In this document: positions 46,626 through 57,125 of the stretch, in pieces | Numbering within the stretch: the first letter of the stretch is position 1 | Layout of the letters: each line of letters opens with the position of its first letter | Assembly: GCA_033032865.1 (NCBI GenBank) | Contig: JAWHQI010000049.1 | Coordinates: 4,030,001 to 4,094,000 of the forward strand | Origin: Dactylorhiza incarnata | Lineage: Eukaryota; Streptophyta; Magnoliopsida; Asparagales; Orchidaceae | Direction: 5' to 3' | DNA length: 64,000 nt | Notes under the pieces: model-generated | Databases searched by the model: none | The model's input: the letters and a program-made list of their open reading frames with translations, nothing else | Told to the model about the DNA's origin: nothing | Program-made: the position numbers and the translations under genes

Positions 46626-48778
46626 ATGTTTCCACTTTTTTAGCAGATCTTAGCGGCCATCTAGTTCATAGCTTATTTATATTTTCTTCTATGCTCCTGT
46701 GATGAACTATGATTTTTTATTTAGATTTGTATGGAACACTTTTGTGTGAGGCACTCATCTGGGTGTTGTTATGTTAGTATCTGTTATTATTGTTCCTTTG
46801 GATTATTATTAGTATTGAACAATTATAATTGAGGTATTTGGTCCACCTGAAGGACATTAAACAAAAGGGCTCCTGGGAGACAACCCAGTGGGACCACTTG
46901 GTTCCATTCTGTTTCTTTTTTCTATTCTAAATATTTGTTTATTTTTGTTTTGTCTGGGAGAATACTTTAATCGCAGGTGCAGATTTATTTTGAGCATGGC
47001 AGAACTGCCGCTAATGGACAAAACTACTGATCTTCTGGTAGGCTCATTTATGAGCCTAGGTACCCACTACCTCTTTGCTTTTTTTATTATGAAATTGTTC
47101 TATTTTGATTTGATTAACTTTTAGTCTGGGGGAAGAGCTGTACCTGGTGCTCACTACACATGCACATGTTCTAGCTTACCAGTTGTACTTTTCATTTTTA
47201 TTATAATTTCATCTTTGCATCACACACTGTTTTACCCACCCAAGCACGCACTCGCTTGTTTGTATGCACCCGTATATTCATTTCTTGGTTGTGATGTAGG
47301 AATTGTTGTATTAGCCTAAAAATTGCCAGATGGAGTGAAATGTTGACTCATGTATTGCTCTAGTTGAGTACTGGTGTCTTTCTTAGAAATTTGAGTAGAA
47401 TTAGTTTTTATTTATGCTTCTGATTTATAATTAGTTGGTTTGCATAGATTTTAATTTATTTTACTCAAAATGGTTGATATGGTTGAATCTAGTGGTAGCG
47501 TGTATTGTGTGTAGACGAGCACGAGGTTCATGTTGCTCGAGTCAGGAGGAAGGATTACCTTTCTCAGCGGCTAAGAACATGCCCCAAGCGACTCTCGAAG
47601 CTTGGGTGCAAACGATTTGCAAGTTGAGCATGACGTAGGCCATCTTTTTGGTAAGCTTGAGCTTTGTTCTACCTTTCCTATACGCTAATCGTTGCTAGCC
47701 TATTTTGTGCCTACCCGACCTTTATGTTCAGCTCCACCATACTTCACCAAGGCCTAAAAGCTAATCCCATTACCGCAACCAAAAATAAGACAAAAGCATT
47801 AATGAATTGTAATTTGCCAATGGAGTGCGGCGATGTGAAATTTTAGTGTGGATGTGGATATCTAAAAAAAATTTATATGTTGAGATCTTTGCGAATAGAT
47901 TTGGGGATAAAAAGGGAAAGAAAAAGAAAAGCAAAGAAAAAATATATATCCCTAGCGTTTTAAATGAATAAATATATATCCCTAGCCATAAACACGTGTT
48001 ATTTGGGCTGGTATGAGTTAGCACTTTTGTGAGCACTTTTAGTTTGCGTTTAGCCATCACGTTTATCTTGGAATTCCAAATCGTTACCTAAGCCTCGTGT
48101 AAACCCAAAGTCCTATTGATTCATCTTGTGAGTTCACTAGCGCCGTGGAGAGAGTGTAACATGGCGAGCTTATGGCTCACGACATTGATGGATTTCAACG
48201 GATATAATTCCGAGTTCCGGTCTTGGGTAACAATCTGTTGGAATTTCCGAGGTGATCTCAAAGCAATCAAGTAGTTAGTCTTACTGCCAACAAAATATGA
48301 GCCTATAGTGTCGCACATAAAAGCATTTGAAGAAGTTGGAGAAAAGATTGTGTTGTCCTTACTCATATTGGATATGAGTGGAAGACCAATCCTATGATTG
48401 TTCAGAATTAAATTGAGAATGTCTCAACGGGAAATAAGTGCTCTTGATGAATCATCAAAATGGTTTTGAAGAATTCTATAGGACTTAGTGAAATCATCGA
48501 ATGTGTTTCGACGAATGGATTTATACTTGAAAAAATTGTTGAAAGTGTTTCAACGAGATGTGTCAATTCGTCCAATCGTGTTCGTCGAAATTGTTTAGAT
48601 GAAAAAGATACAAACATTTCGGTGCTTGGAACTCAAAGTTCGTCTATCGGATTTCTTCTTGGAGCATCTTGGTTGAGTATTGATTCAATCCCATAAAGGT
48701 ATATCACATTTGGTTTCCTAATCTCTACATTCATGAAATCCGCAAGATCCTTATTCTTTGAGTTGTTCTTGTTGTTTC
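46626..48778. other. Non-coding region between the Athila-like ORF and copia-2
   Basis: AT-rich with no supportable gene. TAGTCTGGGGGAAGAG near 47122 resembles a polypurine tract, but no LTR matching 42940-43573 follows. 48120-48770 contains a few TTTCGACGAA / TTCGTCGAA words (about 48510, 48588), like copia-1 and Tat-1. Confidence 0.5.
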
Positions 48779-50051
48779 TGTTGGAGCATGCGTTTCTCAC
48801 TCCTCCGGTTTGATAATAACAAAGTCCCATTTGTATTTGATTCTATTTTCATTAATGGTGTGCAGATAACAGGTATGAGATGTTCACATTGCTGTTGGAG
48901 CTAAAATTGAATATGGGAAAATTTCACTGTCGGAAAATTCCGACAGCCAATGTCGCCCAGGCGACAGCAGAGAAGTTACAACTACTTCCCTCCACGGCAG
49001 ACCCACGATCGACAGTTTTGCGCTGTCGGAAATCCGACAGCGATGTCGCCCAGGCTACAGCTCGACGGTTACATCAACTGCCCACGACACCACCCACGAT
49101 CGGCAGTTTTGCGCTGTCGGAAATCCGACATCGATGTCACTCAGGCGACAGCTCGACGGTTACAGCAACTGCCCACGACTCCACCCACGACGGCACTCCA
49201 GCGGCAGTTTAGCGCTGTCGGAAAATTCCGACAGTCACTGTCGCCCAGGCGACAGTGAATTTCTATAAATTGGTTCCTTTGGTTCGTGCATTCAAAGCTT
49301 TTTAGAATTCCAGTCCCTTCCTGAGTGCATACGAACCAGAGAGCTCCAGAACCTCCTCAACTCCAATTTGTGCAAAGAAGGATTGAAGATTGAAGATGAG
49401 ATCGGGCGCGCTTCTACATCATCAATCATCTCGAGGCTTCAACAATCCGTTCAGAGATCTGATTTTCTAGGGAGTTGTTCTTTTCATATTGTATTTTCAT
49501 TCACATACTTTTCATTTTGTATTGGTAGAGAAATCGTCGTCTTGCGTGCGGCGTCTAAGTCCTTGCGCGGCTTAGGGGAAAATCGCTTCCTTGTGCGGAG
49601 CGTCCAAGTCCTTGCGTGGCTTGGTGGGAAATCGTTGCCTTGTGCGCTACGTCTAGATCTTGGGAAGATCTAGAGGATAGGCTTGGGCTTGGTCTTGGGA
49701 GAGACAAGCGATAGCCTTCCGATCCTTGGGAGAAGGATTGGTAAACCAAAATTGTAGAATTTCTTATTAACATAATTGTGCCTTGATCTTAAGCATTGTT
49801 AAGATCATTTTTTTTGTACTCAAATTTCATGATTAATATAATTATGTCTTTTTCTTTAATTACACATTTGGTGGCATAATCTTTATCTTGGAAATTCATG
49901 TTTTGATTTAATACTAAAATTGCATTGGTTTGAAAGTATTTATAAGTTTTTTTTTGTAAAGTAAATTCTCTTTAAAAATTACCAAGTCAAAAATTAATTT
50001 TTAGTCACACCCTTATTCACCCCACCTCTAAGGGCGTCATACGATCCAACA
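48779..50051 (+). repeat. 5' LTR of copia-2 (SIRE-type, 1273 bp)
   Basis: TGTTGGAGCATG...GATCCAACA, homologous to the copia-1 LTR. TTCTATAAATTGG near 49261 is the likely TATA region. U3 carries four palindrome-rich repeats (48927-49257). The 3' LTR lies outside the window. Confidence 0.88.
48927..49257 (+). repeat. Four 90-102-bp repeats with paired palindromes in copia-2 U3
   Basis: Copies start at about 48927, 49023, 49113 and 49215. Each has CTGTCGGAAA..TTCCGACAG (perfect arms in copies 1 and 4) followed by TGTCGCCCAGGCGACA. The last copy has a 22-bp palindrome, 49236-49257. Confidence 0.9.
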
Positions 50052-50053
50052 AG

Positions 50054-50065
50054 TGGTATCAAAGG
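50054..50065 (+). promoter_or_regulatory. copia-2 primer binding site
   Basis: TGGTATCAAAGG, close to the initiator tRNA-Met complement TGGTATCAGAGC, 2 bp after the LTR. Confidence 0.85.
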
Positions 50066-50100
50066 GAGGTTACTCCAAAACGGTTTTACCACCGGGAGTA

Positions 50101-50961
50101 ATGGCGCACAACGATCATGCGTTCGTTGAGGGGCAAGGCATAAGTAGACCACCTTTATTCACGGGCACAGACTATAATTATTGGAAAACACGTATGCGTT
50201 GTTTTCTAATTGCGCTAGATATAGAAGTCTGGAATATGGTAGAATCTAGTTACACTTCTCCAACAGTTGTTGTAGGAGATGTAACTATGGATAAGCCCAA
50301 AGACAAGTGGGATGACAATGATAAATTAAGATGTAAGAACAATGCAAAAGCCATGAATGCTTTATTTTGCGCACTAGATCGCACTGAATTTAATAGAGTT
50401 TGTGCTTGTAATTCTGCATTTGAAATTTGGAATTTGTTAGAAATCACTCATGAAGGTACTTCGCAGGTAAAAGATTCAAAGCTATTTCAACTGGAGTCTG
50501 AATTTGAAAGGTTCAAAATGGAGGTAAATGAAGAGATTGATACGATGTACACACGATTCACAAAAATCGTGAACGACTCAAAGGTGCTAGGAAAGGTGTT
50601 CTCAAATGGAGATTTAGTAAGGAAAATCTTAAGATCACTTCCCCCGAAGTTCAATCCTAAAGAGACTGCAATTTCCGAGTCACATGATCTTAAGACCTTA
50701 CAATTGGAGAGCCTCATTGGGAACTTGAAAACTCATGAAGTTGAATTAAAAATTCAACAACAAGAGTATATGGAGCCAAAGAAGAAGGGATTGGCTCTAA
50801 GATCTAAGAAGAAGAAAAGTAGTGATTCTGAGGAGGAGGAAGAAGATGAGGAAAGTTTGTTTGTTAAAAGGTTTAGAAAATTTATGAGAAATCCAGAGAG
50901 AAGGAATTCATTTAAGAAGTATTTTAAGAAGGAGACTTTTAGGAAGAAAAAGGAAGGCGAT
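50101..50961 (+). pseudogene. gag: copia-2 gag, N-terminal part, interrupted by Tat-3
   Basis: ATG at 50101 (MAHNDHAFVEGQGISRPPLF), preferred over 50053 because the family starts just before the PPLFTGTDYNYWKTRM motif. The Ty1/copia gag domain (UBN2-type) spans residues about 15-230: WKTRMRCFLIALD, AKAMNALFCALDRTEFNRV, AFEIWNLLEITHEGT, LVRKILRSLPPKFNPK. A Lys/Glu-rich helical tail follows. The frame is open to the insertion at 50962 and resumes at 63480. Gag would form the particle. Confidence 0.9.
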
Positions 50962-51445
50962 TGTTTGCCCAGAAAAGCCCGCGACCTTCTCTTACTAGTC
51001 AATTCGTTCGGTCTCAGCGATCTCAGCTTCAGTGATCGCCAAGACCGCCAGTTGCCTTCTCAGCCGGAATTTTCTAAGTATCAAGCGGTCAGAAAAGCCC
51101 GAGATCGCCAGACCGAGCGGTCTTTTTGTTTTTTCTTTTTTTGTTATCTGCACCCCTCCTCCCTGCCCTGGCTCTCCTGTATCCCGGGCAGCCCGTAGTT
51201 TTCAGTTCTACCAGTTTGGGCAGCCCCCTCGTCTATAAATAGAGGGGTAGGGGTACCAGGAAAAGGACTTTTGGCTCCGAGGCTCCAGCTTACAACCTGT
51301 GTAAGCGATCTCATTTTTTCGTGATCGCCTTTTCGTGATCATTTTTCTCTTGTTTTAGCATCTTCTGTCTCAGTAACCTACACTTCGCAGTTTTCTCCCA
51401 TCCCCTTTAGTGTGAATTTTGGAGGTACCATTTTTGGCACCAACA
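50962..51445 (+). repeat. 5' LTR of Tat-3 (484 bp)
   Basis: TGTTTGCCCAG...GCACCAACA. Contains repeated GATCGC / CGGTCTC words and the palindrome AGACCGAGCGGTCT (about 51112-51125). I do not recognise the tRNA for the primer site that should follow (GAACGAACACGCGACC). Confidence 0.95.
51234..51241 (+). promoter_or_regulatory. TATA box in the Tat-3 5' LTR
   Basis: TATAAATA; the copy in the 3' LTR is at 63263-63270. It should start the sense genomic RNA. Confidence 0.75.
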
Positions 51446-51473
51446 GAACGAACACGCGACCTCCAGATTCGAA

Positions 51474-54400
51474 GTGTTAGGTGAAATCCAGGCTTTCAAG
51501 ATGGCTGATCGCCGTAGAGGTCGTCCTTTGCGATCTCCCAGTGTTCCCCCCTTCGATCACAACCCTTTAGAAGCGATGGAGCGCCGCTTCGAGCTTCGCG
51601 TTGAGCAGGCTCTCCGCGAGGCCGCCCGAGCCAGGCAGGATGCTGCCGCTGTTCAGCAAGAGATCGCGCGGTCTCAGCAAGAGGCCGCTCGAGATCGGCA
51701 GGAAGTTGTCCGGACTCAGCAGGAGTCCGCGAAGCAGATCGAGGCCATGAACCAGGTTCTGGCCGCGATCTCCCAGAAGATCCTTCCTCAATCCCCTCAG
51801 ATCGCTACCCCTGACCGCATGGCAAGCGGTCACCCTAGCGATCATCCCATTTTCCAGCCTGCAGCTCCTCAGCGATCTCAGCATGAAGAGTTCGCCGCCC
51901 GTCGTAATTCTTTCCGAGCCGCAGCCCAGGGGCCTCCGGCTCAGACCTTGAATTTTGAAGAAGGGTTTGCTTACCCTCAAGATCCTCCAGCTCCTTTTCT
52001 TCCTCCAGGACCTTCTGTTTTTGGGGAGCCTTCCCCCTTCACTGATGAGATTCGTCGGGATCCAATTCCTCATGGATTCAGAGAGCCCCGTCTTCCTGTG
52101 TATACAGGAGAGACCGATCCCATGTGTCATCTTCAAGCCTTCGAGTCTGTCGTGGCTCTCAGGAACATTTCAGATGGAGTGAGGTGCAAGCTGATGGTCA
52201 CCTCCTTCGATGGGTCAGCCATGGAATGGTTCTATAAGCTGCCTTGTCAATCTATCCCAAGCTTTGCCACCCTAAGGCAAGAGCTCCTCCTGAGGTTCGC
52301 CACCGCAAAGAAAAGGAAGAGTGGTCCTGCGACCCTCTTCAAAATTAAGCAAGGGGACAACGAGACTGCAGCGCATTTCGTTGATCGCTTTCAGAAGGAG
52401 ATCTTGGGCGTCAGAGACATGGACCCCGAACTCTATATGGTAGCTTTGATCAGCGGCCTGCAGGAGGGTCCTCTGAAGTTCAAAGTCACAACCAAAGAGC
52501 CTGGCTCCTATCAGGAGCTGATCAGCATTGCCAATCGCTATATAGAAGGGGAGATCAACAACCCTACCTATGTGAGCAATCTGACCAACAGAGCCACCCA
52601 GAAAGGCTCTGCGGGATTCTATCCTGCTCCATCTTCCTCGAAAACTAAACAAGAGCTTCCACCTCCAGCTCCAAGAGGTAAGAATTACCGCAACAACCGC
52701 TTCAACCGAGGTAATCAATTTTTCCCACCTCAAAATTCATTTCTTCAAACTCCTGCTACTCCTGCTCCGCAAGTCACCCCCATCCACCAGATCCAGTACA
52801 CTCAACCTCCTCTTCTACCCGTTCCTTCACTTTATAATGAATCCCAAGAGTCCTTCACGGACTTTGGTGTTTCTATGAATGAAGTGCTGCAAGTTCTCCA
52901 GAAACAGCCCTTTTTTAAGAGGCCAGCTCCGCTGAATTCTGATCCGAAAACCAGAAACCCAACCCTCTACTGTGAGTATCACAGAGATAGAGGGCATTTG
53001 ACAGAGGATTGTAGAGCTCTCCGCCTATTTTTAGAGAAACTATTAAAGGAGGGAAAGCTTCGCGATCTCATTCAAAAGAATGACTCTGCCAAAGCTTCAA
53101 CCTCCAAGGCCAAGGAGGTAGCAGAAGTTCACTGGGAGTGCGAGGAAGTAGATGATGTTGGCCATCTGGGAAACATCGGTTTTCCCAGCGAATGCGTGGA
53201 CGCTAATGATGAGGGTGCCTTGGGCAACCTTTTCTGCATCCATGGGGGTGCAGGCCCGGAGTCCTCGAAAAAGGCAAGTCTAAAGAGAGTTTATCAGTCA
53301 GAGGTTGCTGCTACTTCTTCGACTCCGATTCGAGGGACGGTCACCTTTGGAGATGAAGATCTTCCTCAGACCGCGAATCCCTTTGATGATGCAGTCGTCA
53401 TCAAAGCTGTGATTGAAAACTATACGGTGGAAAAAATTCTAATAGATACGGGGAGCTCAGTCAATGTGCTTTTTAAGCCTGCCTTTGAGGCGTTAAAGAC
53501 TGGTAAAACTCTCCTACCAACTGAAGGACCTCTTTATGGTTTTTCAGGAGAAAAGAAAGAAGTTGAAGGGCTCGTCACCCTCTCCGTGATTCTCGGAGGA
53601 ATAGTAAGGCTGGTCAAATTTATAGTCGTTGATGCTCCCAGTAGCTACAACGCAATTTTCGGAAGACCCTTCCTGAACGGGTATCAAGCCATTGTCTCCA
53701 CTTATCATCAAGAGGTGAAGTTCGCCTTGAATGGCAAACAACATCGAATCAGGAGCGACCCCAAGAAAGCTAGAGAATGCTATGTAAAGACGGTCAACAT
53801 GATCATGTCTTCTCCACCCCAGGAAGTTATGATGACTGAATCCATTGAAGTTCCTGAACAAGTTCAAGTCGCAGAAGAGGTGGAGGATGTGAGAGATGGA
53901 GTTCGCTTGGAGCCTGCCCAAGCAACTCAAGCTATTCAGATCAGCGAGGAAGATGAGAGCAAGAGCCTCTCCATCAACGCTGAATTATCTGAGGCTGACA
54001 AGAGTCAGCTCATCTCTTGTCTTCTGCAAAATTTAGATATCTTCGCCTGGTCGGCAGACGACATGCCTGGAGTGGATCCAGATGTTGCTTGCCATCACCT
54101 CAACATCAGCCCAAATGTCATCCCAATTCAGCAAAGGAAGAGGACTGTTGCAACCACTCTGGCTCAACCTATCCGTGAGGAAGTGGAGAAGCTCCTGAGG
54201 GCGAAGTTCATCCAACCGATCCAATATCCTGAGTGGGTGTCAAACGTTGTAATGGTAACAAAGCCAGGTGGAAAGTGGAGGATGTGTGTCGATTTTACCA
54301 AACTCAATAAAGCTTGCCCCAAGGATTGCTATCCCTTGCCTCAGATAGATTCTTTAGTGGATTCTGCGGTAGGTTATTCTTTTATGAGTTTTTTAGATGC

Positions 54401-57125
54401 TTTTTCAGGTTATCACCAAATCAGGATGCATAAACCGGATATACCGCATACTTCGTTTATCACAAATGATGGTTGCTTCTGTTATCTCGTGATGCCTTTT
54501 GGGTTGAAAAATGCTGGAGCAACTTACCAAAAAATGATGGATACAGTTTTCAAAAGTCAGAAGGCAAGAAACCTTGAGGTGTATGTCGATGACCTCTTGG
54601 TAAAAAGCAAATCCTTCTCCTCTCATCTCAAAGATCTCTCGGAAACTTTTGCAACCCTACGAACCTTCAATATGAGGTTGAATCCATTGAAGTGTGTTTT
54701 TGGAGCAAACAGAGGCAAATTTTTGGGTCATCTCCTCACTCCAGAAGGGTTAGAACCAAATCCAGATAAGGTAAAAGCTATTTTGGAAATGTCACCTCCC
54801 AAGACCCCAAAAGAAGTTCAACAGTTGGGAGGGAGAATGGCAGGCTTGAGTCGATTCATCTCCCGGTCAAGGGATAAAAGTGCACCTTTCTTTAAGACCC
54901 TCCGGGGAGGGACCAAGTTTGAATGGACTCAAGAGTGTGATGATGCTTTTAGTCAGCTTAAAAAGCAGTTAACGTCAATTCCTCTGCTCCAAAGTCCACG
55001 AGAAGGGGAAGATCTTTTCCTGTATTTGGGAGTTGGCGCCGATGCTATAAGCTCTGTTTTGGTCCGAGAAGAGAAAAAGAAACAATTTCCAGTTTACTAT
55101 GTAAGCCGAATTTTGAAGAATGCAGAGACTCGATATCCAATCCTAGAGAAGCCAGCCTTAATGCTCGTAATTTCAGCAAGAAGACTAAGACCATATTTTC
55201 AAGCTCATTCGATTTTAGTCGTCACTGACCTTCCATTAAAGAGTGTCTTGGAGAAGCCGGAGCATTCAGGCAGATTGGCAAAGTGGGCAATAGAACTCAG
55301 TGAGTTTGACATATCCTATGTTCCAAGAATGGCAATCAAAGCTCAAGTCTTAGCGGACTTCATGGTGGATGCTAAAGAAGTTGAGTCGCAGAAGGGGGTC
55401 AGAATGCCTCTTGCCTGGAAAATCTTCGTGGATGGAGCCTCAGGGAAAAATTCTTCCGGAGCAGGAGTTATCTTAATCAACCCAAATGGAGTAAGGCTTG
55501 ATCAAGCACTGAAGTTCTATTTTCAAGTAACAAACAATCAAGCGGAATATGAGGCTTTGCTAGCCGGTCTCAAGTTTGCCAGGGAACTAGGGATTGACGA
55601 TGTCGAAGTTTGTACAGATTCTTTGGTGATGGCTTCTCAAGTAAATGGAGCTTTCGAAACAAGAGATAATATTTTAAAGCGGTATCTAACCTTGGTAAAA
55701 ATCGAGGTTGGAAAGTTCAAGAGCTTTACCATCAATCATATTCCAAGAGGTGAAAATGTAGAAGCAGATGAGTTGGCAAAATTTGGACTTCCCTCGGGAG
55801 GAACAACTTCGGAACTGTTTCGCCCAGCAATTGAAGAAGGAGAAGTTATGGAGATTGATCAGCATCCGTCTTGGATGGATCCATTTATTCAATATCTTTC
55901 GACTGGAGATTTCCATTCAGCAATAAAAGATAGAAAAAGGTTTAAGCGGAAAGCGGCTAACTATTATCTTGTTGCAGGAGTGCTTTATAGAAGAACTTTT
56001 CTATCGCCATTAGCACGGTGTGTTTCGGAAGAAGAGATTCCGGCGATCCTCCAGGAAGTCCATTCTGGAGAATGTGGAAGTCACTCTGGAGCTAGAACTT
56101 TGGAGAAAAGAATTCTGAGGCAAGGCTATTTTTGGCCCCAGATGAGGAAGGATGCGGAGAAATTTGCTAAGAAATGTGTAAAGTGCCAGAAGTTTGCTCC
56201 TCTCCAAAATCAACCGGCTCAACAACTTAAGTCAATAGCAACTCCATGGCCGTTTGCAGTTTGGGGAATGGATCTGATTGGGCCTTTCCCTATGGCAAGT
56301 GGGCAGCGGCGATATATCATAGTCATGATTGACTATTTCAGCAAATGGATAGAGGCAAAAGCATTGGCCAAAATTACCACTCAAGCCGTGAAAAACTTTA
56401 TTTGGGGAGAGATAGTATGTCGACACGGGATTCCAATGGCAATCATCACGGATAATGGTTCTCAATTCAAGAATTCAACTCTTATTAATTTCTGTAAGCA
56501 AATTGGCATTGAGCTTCGTTTCACTTCCGTGCATCATCCTAGAAGCAATGGGCAGGTAGAGGCCGCCAACAAACTCATCATAAATCTCTTGAAAAAGAAG
56601 GTAGAAAACGTTAGGGGCAACTGGGCAGAACAACTACCTTCCGTCTTATGGGCCTTGAGGACAACTCCGAGTTCTGCTACTGGGGAAACTCCGTTCAAAT
56701 TATCACACGGTTCCGAAGCCCTTATTCCGGTAGAATTTGAAGTGAAAAGCCCAAGAGTATTATTGGCGCAACAAAATCAAATCGAGTGGATGGAAGAAAA
56801 TGATGAAGAGTTAAGATGCAGCCTTGATTTAATTGAGGAATTGAGAGATACTGCAATCATCAGACATGAAGAGGTGAAAAGAAGAATGGCGAAGTTGTTC
56901 AATAAGAATGTAAGAACCAAAGAATTTGCTGTTGGAGATCTAGTCTTGAAGAAGGTAGATGCAGCGGCAAGGGCTGGTTCAGTTGGAAAGCTTAATCCAA
57001 ATTGGGCAGGGCCGTTCGTAGTAATGAATGTGCTTAAAAATGGTGCTTACCATCTCCAAACTTATGAAGGAGAAAAGTTGCCCCATTCCTGGAGCGGAGA
57101 TGATCTCAAGCTTTTCTTTTCTTAA
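51474..57125 (+). CDS. gag-pol: Tat-3 gag-pol polyprotein, intact
   Basis: 1883 codons from ATG 51474; the next in-frame ATG, 51501 (MADRRRGRPLRS), is also plausible. Order by residue: helical Gln/Arg-rich N-terminus; gag core about 200-360; Tat zinc finger CEYHRDRGHLTEDC about 500; retropepsin LIDTGSSVN about 656; reverse transcriptase about 890-1120, with VYVDDLLVK about 1036; RNase H about 1180-1300; second, archaeal-type RNase H about 1315-1440 (FVDGASGKNSSGAG, TDSLVM), diagnostic of Tat; integrase zinc finger about 1530-1570 and DDE core with D1660 and E1696 (35 residues between) and the first Asp in WGMDLIGPF. All key residues are present. It copies RNA to DNA and inserts it. Confidence 0.97.
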   Translation: MLGEIQAFKMADRRRGRPLRSPSVPPFDHNPLEAMERRFELRVEQALREAARARQDAAAVQQEIARSQQEAARDRQEVVRTQQESAKQIEAMNQVLAAISQKILPQSPQIATPDRMASGHPSDHPIFQPAAPQRSQHEEFAARRNSFRAAAQGPPAQTLNFEEGFAYPQDPPAPFLPPGPSVFGEPSPFTDEIRRDPIPHGFREPRLPVYTGETDPMCHLQAFESVVALRNISDGVRCKLMVTSFDGSAMEWFYKLPCQSIPSFATLRQELLLRFATAKKRKSGPATLFKIKQGDNETAAHFVDRFQKEILGVRDMDPELYMVALISGLQEGPLKFKVTTKEPGSYQELISIANRYIEGEINNPTYVSNLTNRATQKGSAGFYPAPSSSKTKQELPPPAPRGKNYRNNRFNRGNQFFPPQNSFLQTPATPAPQVTPIHQIQYTQPPLLPVPSLYNESQESFTDFGVSMNEVLQVLQKQPFFKRPAPLNSDPKTRNPTLYCEYHRDRGHLTEDCRALRLFLEKLLKEGKLRDLIQKNDSAKASTSKAKEVAEVHWECEEVDDVGHLGNIGFPSECVDANDEGALGNLFCIHGGAGPESSKKASLKRVYQSEVAATSSTPIRGTVTFGDEDLPQTANPFDDAVVIKAVIENYTVEKILIDTGSSVNVLFKPAFEALKTGKTLLPTEGPLYGFSGEKKEVEGLVTLSVILGGIVRLVKFIVVDAPSSYNAIFGRPFLNGYQAIVSTYHQEVKFALNGKQHRIRSDPKKARECYVKTVNMIMSSPPQEVMMTESIEVPEQVQVAEEVEDVRDGVRLEPAQATQAIQISEEDESKSLSINAELSEADKSQLISCLLQNLDIFAWSADDMPGVDPDVACHHLNISPNVIPIQQRKRTVATTLAQPIREEVEKLLRAKFIQPIQYPEWVSNVVMVTKPGGKWRMCVDFTKLNKACPKDCYPLPQIDSLVDSAVGYSFMSFLDAFSGYHQIRMHKPDIPHTSFITNDGCFCYLVMPFGLKNAGATYQKMMDTVFKSQKARNLEVYVDDLLVKSKSFSSHLKDLSETFATLRTFNMRLNPLKCVFGANRGKFLGHLLTPEGLEPNPDKVKAILEMSPPKTPKEVQQLGGRMAGLSRFISRSRDKSAPFFKTLRGGTKFEWTQECDDAFSQLKKQLTSIPLLQSPREGEDLFLYLGVGADAISSVLVREEKKKQFPVYYVSRILKNAETRYPILEKPALMLVISARRLRPYFQAHSILVVTDLPLKSVLEKPEHSGRLAKWAIELSEFDISYVPRMAIKAQVLADFMVDAKEVESQKGVRMPLAWKIFVDGASGKNSSGAGVILINPNGVRLDQALKFYFQVTNNQAEYEALLAGLKFARELGIDDVEVCTDSLVMASQVNGAFETRDNILKRYLTLVKIEVGKFKSFTINHIPRGENVEADELAKFGLPSGGTTSELFRPAIEEGEVMEIDQHPSWMDPFIQYLSTGDFHSAIKDRKRFKRKAANYYLVAGVLYRRTFLSPLARCVSEEEIPAILQEVHSGECGSHSGARTLEKRILRQGYFWPQMRKDAEKFAKKCVKCQKFAPLQNQPAQQLKSIATPWPFAVWGMDLIGPFPMASGQRRYIIVMIDYFSKWIEAKALAKITTQAVKNFIWGEIVCRHGIPMAIITDNGSQFKNSTLINFCKQIGIELRFTSVHHPRSNGQVEAANKLIINLLKKKVENVRGNWAEQLPSVLWALRTTPSSATGETPFKLSHGSEALIPVEFEVKSPRVLLAQQNQIEWMEENDEELRCSLDLIEELRDTAIIRHEEVKRRMAKLFNKNVRTKEFAVGDLVLKKVDAAARAGSVGKLNPNWAGPFVVMNVLKNGAYHLQTYEGEKLPHSWSGDDLKLFFS

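Larger units (their letters stand above)
42900..48778 (+). mobile_element. Coding-reduced Athila-like element, boundaries uncertain
   Basis: Starts where Tekay-like homology ends and runs to the copia-2 LTR. It has an LTR end and Athila-like primer site (43573/43580), a gag-like zinc-finger ORF, a second ORF resembling the Athila ORF-1 family, and long non-coding DNA. I see no protease, reverse transcriptase or integrase and no matching 3' LTR. It may be a non-autonomous derivative or a truncated copy. Confidence 0.55.

Noticed and set aside
47435..48696. Small ORFs at 47435, 47664, 48121 and 48460
   Set aside because: Short, AT-rich, no domain, and located in retroelement non-coding DNA.
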